A stretch of 8,845 nt of DNA, taken from positions 1 through 8,845 of the forward strand of contig DAIMDW010000064.1 in NCBI GenBank assembly GCA_036725605.1, in the 5' to 3' direction. Position numbers and translations under genes: made by a program. Of this stretch, positions 6,416 to 8,845 are shown one piece after another (positions within the stretch are counted from its first letter, which is position 1; every line of letters begins with the position of its first letter). Source of the DNA: CALBTQ01 sp036725605 (lineage in GTDB: Bacteria > Lernaellota > Lernaellaia > Lernaellales > Lernaellaceae). The notes beneath the pieces were generated by a model. It searched no databases, was not told where the DNA came from, and was given only the letters and a program-made list of their open reading frames with translations.

Positions 6416-6860
6416 TTGCAAAGCCAAGACCGAAGTCTACTCGCGGGTCGTGGGTTACTACCGGCCCGTTCAGCACTGGAACCCCGGCAAGCAAGCCGAA
6501 TTTCACGACCGCGTGCCTTACGCGATTTCAGGAGGACCTATGACGTCGAATAAACCCAAATCCACTCACCCCATCCCTTGCGCCAACTGCCTGCACTGCA
6601 AGGTCTACCTCGAACGCGCGGATCGTGGTCCCAAAGCCGAACGGCGCGTCAAATGCGCGATGGGCCACTGGCAAACAACCTCGGGCAAGGAGCGGACCTT
6701 CTGCTACCACACCGTTCTCAATCGCCGCATGGCTTCGTGCCCCGATTACGAGAGCATGGGCGATCACGATTGCGCCGAGTTTCTCAAGAGCCTCCGCGAC
6801 AACCTGCCGGTCGAACGCGACGTCGTGATCCTCGACCAGGCCGTCGGAGCGCAGGCGTGA
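6408..6860 (+). CDS. NrdD-like glycyl-radical mini-domain fused in frame to a Cys-rich protein
   Basis: Reading from the ATG at 6408, the first ~44 residues match the C-terminal glycyl-radical segment of anaerobic (class III) ribonucleotide reductase NrdD: TEVYSRVVGYYRPV, then HWNPGKQAEFHDR. G16 is at the radical position and C4 corresponds to the last zinc-site Cys. No other part of NrdD is present. With no stop, the frame continues into a ~106-residue Cys-rich protein that has its own ATG at 6540: CANCLHC, then single Cys in KCAMGHW and TFCYH, then SCPDY and HDC, suggesting a metal-binding fold I cannot name. GGAG at 6394-6397 is ten bases before 6408, but 6540 has a stronger site. The locus may make a 150-residue fusion, the short protein, or both. 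The 3' end overlaps the next GTG start by four bases. Confidence 0.75.
   Translation: MGNCKAKTEVYSRVVGYYRPVQHWNPGKQAEFHDRVPYAISGGPMTSNKPKSTHPIPCANCLHCKVYLERADRGPKAERRVKCAMGHWQTTSGKERTFCYHTVLNRRMASCPDYESMGDHDCAEFLKSLRDNLPVERDVVILDQAVGAQA
6530..6542 (+). promoter_or_regulatory. Internal ribosome binding site and ATG at 6540
   Basis: AGGAGG at 6530-6535 is followed by four bases and an ATG at 6540, in the same frame as the glycyl-radical-like segment. This is one of the strongest Shine-Dalgarno sites in the window. It falls exactly at the boundary between the NrdD-like part and the Cys-rich part, so separate translation of the Cys-rich protein (106 residues) is likely. Confidence 0.7.
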
Positions 6861-7108
6861 AATACATCAACGCGAAAGACATCCTGCCTCCCGAATTGCT
6901 GGCACAGGTCTATGAGTACATGCCGCGTGGCGGGCGTCTTTACCTGCCGCGCCGGACGGTCTCTGCCCGCATTCGGCGCAACCTGGAGATTTTCCAGATG
7001 CATTCGGAAGGCAAGACGATCACGGAGATCAGCGAACGGATGCTGATTCACCGAGCCACGGTCTATCGCGTATTGTCGCAGTTCGTACCAAAGAAACGCG
7101 CAGGCTAG
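6857..7108 (+). CDS. CD3324-like small helix-turn-helix protein
   Basis: An 83-residue basic protein that starts KYINAKDILPPELLAQVYEYM, the opening typical of CD3324-family proteins, followed by a short strand region (GGRLYLPRR, 25-33). Residues 52-73 (GKTITEISERM, then HRATVYRVL) form a clear helix-turn-helix, so DNA binding is likely. The start is GTG at 6857, overlapping the upstream TGA as GTGA, with GGAG at 6846-6849 seven bases before it. It closes the tightly coupled run that begins with the primase gene and could regulate that operon or act at the repeat arrays; both are inference. Confidence 0.82.
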   Translation: MKYINAKDILPPELLAQVYEYMPRGGRLYLPRRTVSARIRRNLEIFQMHSEGKTITEISERMLIHRATVYRVLSQFVPKKRAG

Positions 7109-7212
7109 GGTTTGGAGACCTGTGCAAGAGGGTGTTTCAATCTTAGGGCACGCGGCCTCGCGCCGGTCGGCGATTTGTCGGGGAGCGAACCCAGAAACGT
7201 GAGGGTGAAATA
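7109..7212 (+). other. 104-bp intergenic gap between the operon and the HGG protein gene
   Basis: No gene is supported here. It contains GC-rich short inverted repeats: CGCG-GCCT-CGCG at 7151-7162 and CGCCG-GT-CGGCG at 7161-7172, which overlap and could form alternative hairpins. There is no T-run to make an intrinsic terminator. The motif GTCGGCGATTTG at 7166-7177 recurs with one inserted A at 7829-7841. The last bases, GAGGGTGA at 7201-7208, are the ribosome site of the next gene. I could not identify a convincing promoter. Confidence 0.5.
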
Positions 7213-7773
7213 GTGGCTTCCAAGCAGAATTTACCAGCAGATCAAGACTGGGTGGACAGTTTCGGACACCGCGTGCCCCGCTGCACGGCCCGCACGAAGA
7301 AAAACGGGCAGCGATGCACCCATCCGGCGGTCGATGGCTACACCGTTTGTCGAATGCACGGCGCAAATCCGAAAAATCATGGCGGGGCACCACCCGAAAA
7401 GCTTCGCGGCAACCTCAACGCGCTCAAGCACGGCGCTTACGTCAAGAAGATGCTGACCGACGAGGAGAAAGCGATCTTCGAGGATGCGCTATCGGCGATC
7501 CACCGGGACTTTGATCTCAACGAATCAACGGACCTGATGCAGGCGGCGATGGCTGCTTTCTATTACGCGAAGTGGCACTGCGCTGTGCTCGGCAATGCCG
7601 ACGCCGCCGTCGGCAACTACGACGTGCTGTTTCGCAAGCAGCTGGAGTGTCTCAAGACCACCAGAGTGCAACGCGATACCAGCGGCGGGCAGCAGACCAC
7701 ACCAGCGGAATGGGCGGTCGCGCTTCTGGAAAGCGTGCGCGGCAAGGACTCAAAGGACAAACCGGAGGACTGA
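7213..7773 (+). CDS. Cys/His 'HGG-NALKHGAY' protein, terminase-small-subunit-like
   Basis: A 186-residue protein starting at GTG 7213, with GAGG at 7201-7204 eight bases upstream. The N-terminal part has a probable zinc-binding knuckle, C24-x10-C35-x10-C46-x2-H49 (RCTARTKKNGQRC, then VCRMHGANP), followed by GGAP and GNLNALKHGAY (66-76). This combination is typical of small phage proteins encoded next to terminase and often annotated as terminase small-subunit-like or hypothetical. Residues 80-175 look helical without a named domain; the end is charged (KDSKDKPED). The next ATG overlaps its stop (TGATG), which would place the large terminase or a partner immediately downstream, but that gene seems to be interrupted. 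A DNA-binding role in packaging is an inference from family context. Confidence 0.75.
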   Translation: MASKQNLPADQDWVDSFGHRVPRCTARTKKNGQRCTHPAVDGYTVCRMHGANPKNHGGAPPEKLRGNLNALKHGAYVKKMLTDEEKAIFEDALSAIHRDFDLNESTDLMQAAMAAFYYAKWHCAVLGNADAAVGNYDVLFRKQLECLKTTRVQRDTSGGQQTTPAEWAVALLESVRGKDSKDKPED

Positions 7774-7904
7774 TGCGCCGAAAACGCGAAACCAATCGCG
7801 TGGAAGTCGTCAGCGGCGGTCGCCGTAAGTCGGCGAATTTGCGCGAGTCAGCCTTTGGCCGAATCGCAGATAAGACGCTTTCTGTGCGGAAAAAAAGCGA
7901 CGGC
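7773..7904 (+). pseudogene. Start of a gene apparently cut off by the opposing integrase region
   Basis: An ATG at 7773 overlaps the preceding TGA and has GGAGG at 7764-7768 four bases upstream, exactly as expected for the next gene of an operon. The first ~44 codons are basic (begins RRKRETNRVEVVSGG). The frame has no stop before the window end, but from 7905 onward it is antisense to a clear integrase gene and its translation looks like a shadow. I see either a truncated gene whose remainder was replaced by the integrase module, or a short gene whose true end is not visible. No family is recognised, and the end given is the integrase border, not a stop codon. Confidence 0.3.
7820..7836. repeat. 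Inverted repeat TCGCCG-TAAGT-CGGCGA near the integrase gene
   Basis: Perfect 6-bp arms around a 5-bp centre lie in the non-integrase side of the junction, 69 bp beyond the integrase stop. The size is compatible with a weak hairpin or with the centre of a tyrosine-recombinase core site. A second loose pair, CGCTTT at 7876-7881 and AAAGCG at 7894-7899, lies closer to the gene. There is no second copy in the window to prove an attachment site. Confidence 0.3.
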
Positions 7905-8789
7905 TCAGAGGCTTTCGAGGGCGTCCTCAAGATCGTCGTCGCTGATGTGTGCGTAGACCTGGGTGGTGGTGACGCGGGAGTGGCCGAGGGCTTTGGCGAC
8001 CAGCAGCAGGTTTTTCGTGCGGCCGTAAAGCAGCGTGGCGAAGGTGTGGCGCAGTCCGTGGACGGTGATCTTGCCATCCAGCCCGGCCCAGGAGAGCCAG
8101 AGCCCCATTCGCTCCTGGACTTGGCGGGTGCTGATGCGCCGGTTGCGATTCGAGAGAAAGAGCGCGTCGCTCTCGGCAATCACCTTCCGGCGGCGCTGGA
8201 TGTACTTGCGCAGGAAGCCGCGAAGCTCGGTGTTCAGGAAGCGCACCTGGGGCTTGCCGCCCTTGGCTCTCTTGATCTGCAGCTGCTTCTGGTCGAGGTG
8301 GACATCGTCGATGTCGAGGCCGACCAGTTCCGCCAGACGGATGCCGGTGCCGAGCAGGACGCGCAGCATGACCAGGTCGCGCTCGGCAGTTTCGCCCTTG
8401 CGAGCAGCGACCGCCTTGACCAGAGCCTTGACCTCCTGGGGCGTCAGAAAACTGGGTGCTTCCCGGTCGTGGCGCTTGATCTTGATCCATGCTGCGGGAT
8501 CGCGCCCCGTTGCGCCCACGTTGGCCACGTAGCGCCCGAAGCTGCGCAGGCAGGCCTTAATGCGTCCCAGGCTCGCTTGGCCACGGGGGGCGCCCGTGTG
8601 CGTCGTGGTCACCGGCGTGGACAAGAGGAACCGCGCCAGCAGATCCGCGTCCAGAGCCGAGGCGTCCACATCGCCCGCGAAGGCGAGCAACAGGCCGAGA
8701 TCGCGGCCGTAGCAGCTGAGGGTATGCGGACTTTTACCGTCGGCTTCCAGGCGCGTGAGAAACTGGGAAATGGTGGTGGAAAGGTTCAC
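7905..8789 (-). CDS. Tyrosine recombinase / phage-type integrase (XerC/D-like)
   Basis: A 294-residue site-specific recombinase that breaks and rejoins DNA through a tyrosine-DNA intermediate. The N-terminal SAM-like core-binding domain spans roughly 5-100 (SQFLTRLEADGKSPHTLSCYGRDL). The catalytic domain has every expected residue: R151 in TGIRLAEL, K176 in the RAKGGK hairpin, H244 and R247 in HGLRHTFATLLY, H270 in LGHSRVTTTQVYAH, and nucleophile Y279. Length and motif spacing match XerC/XerD-like enzymes. The start is GTG at 8789, preceded on this strand by AAGGAG (8796-8801) six bases upstream; only 3 bp separate it from the stop of the gene before it, so the two are probably co-transcribed. 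It faces the + strand operon tail to tail, consistent with integration or rearrangement of the element. Confidence 0.93.
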   Translation of the reverse strand: MNLSTTISQFLTRLEADGKSPHTLSCYGRDLGLLLAFAGDVDASALDADLLARFLLSTPVTTTHTGAPRGQASLGRIKACLRSFGRYVANVGATGRDPAAWIKIKRHDREAPSFLTPQEVKALVKAVAARKGETAERDLVMLRVLLGTGIRLAELVGLDIDDVHLDQKQLQIKRAKGGKPQVRFLNTELRGFLRKYIQRRRKVIAESDALFLSNRNRRISTRQVQERMGLWLSWAGLDGKITVHGLRHTFATLLYGRTKNLLLVAKALGHSRVTTTQVYAHISDDDLEDALESL

Positions 8790-8792
8790 AGG

Positions 8793-8845
8793 CTACTCCT
8801 TCCCAGCCAGACCGAGCCGCCGGATGATTTCGGCCTTGTCCTCGG
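8793..8845 (-). CDS. 3' end of an unidentified minus-strand gene upstream of the integrase
   Basis: Only the last 16 codons and a TAG stop (8793-8795) are inside the window; the product ends EDKAEIIRRLGLAGKE. The integrase Shine-Dalgarno sequence lies within its final codons, and the intergenic distance is 3 bp, the arrangement of translationally coupled genes. Too little is visible to name it; a partner protein or a second recombinase are possibilities. Confidence 0.5.
   Translation of the reverse strand, partial: EDKAEIIRRLGLAGKE

Noticed and set aside
7889..7907. Seven-T run on the minus strand just after the integrase stop, as an intrinsic terminator.
   Set aside because: I could not find a convincing GC-rich stem directly before the T-run.
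7905..8845. + strand frame from 7773 that stays open to the window end, antisense to the integrase.
   Set aside because: The integrase has all catalytic residues on the minus strand; the antisense translation is Val/Asp/Leu/Ala-rich shadow text. Only the first ~44 codons remain of interest.

Overview
This is GC-rich bacterial DNA with strong Shine-Dalgarno sites and GTG/ATG starts. It carries what looks like the replication/nucleotide-metabolism block of a prophage or other integrative element. Six genes on the + strand run from a RecD2-type helicase to a CD3324-like helix-turn-helix protein. Most junctions after the primase-helicase gene overlap by a few bases (ATGA, GTGA, or a start just before the upstream stop), as in a translationally coupled operon. 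The host cannot be named from this window; no rRNA, tRNA or housekeeping gene is present.

Layout. (1) 2-2065: a RecD2-like SF1 helicase, cut at its 5' end by the window edge. (2) 2069-2155: an intergenic array in which GG recurs every 5 bp (17 of 18 positions). (3) 2185-5268: a 1027-residue primase-helicase with an archaeo-eukaryotic primase (AEP) domain, a PriCT_2-like domain and a P-loop ATPase domain. Its low-complexity 3' end (4961-5215) holds twelve GTCCCGC-type 7-mers in both orientations, mostly on a 9-bp phase, around a 38-bp alternating purine/pyrimidine tract. This looks like an origin or iteron array inside the initiator gene. (4) 5265-6032: an unrecognised protein ending in a proline-rich tail and a QARLF sequence that resembles a sliding-clamp-binding motif. 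(5) 6044-6415: a DUF4406 / nucleoside deoxyribosyltransferase-like protein. (6) 6408-6860: a reading frame that starts with a stand-alone copy of the glycyl-radical C-terminus of class III ribonucleotide reductase and continues in frame into a Cys-rich protein with its own strong internal ribosome site. (7) 6857-7108: a small CD3324-like HTH protein. (8) 7213-7773: a Cys/His 'HGG, NALKHGAY' protein of the kind found next to phage terminases. (9) 7773-7904: the start of another gene, apparently interrupted. (10) 7905-8789 on the minus strand: a tyrosine recombinase/integrase, preceded by the 3' end of another minus-strand gene at the right edge.

Taken together, helicase, primase-helicase with a possible internal origin, putative clamp-binding protein, nucleotide-pool genes, small regulator, packaging-like gene and integrase form a coherent autonomous replication module. 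The least explained parts are the two DNA repeat arrays, the glycyl-radical mini-domain, and the junction between the coupled operon and the opposing integrase.
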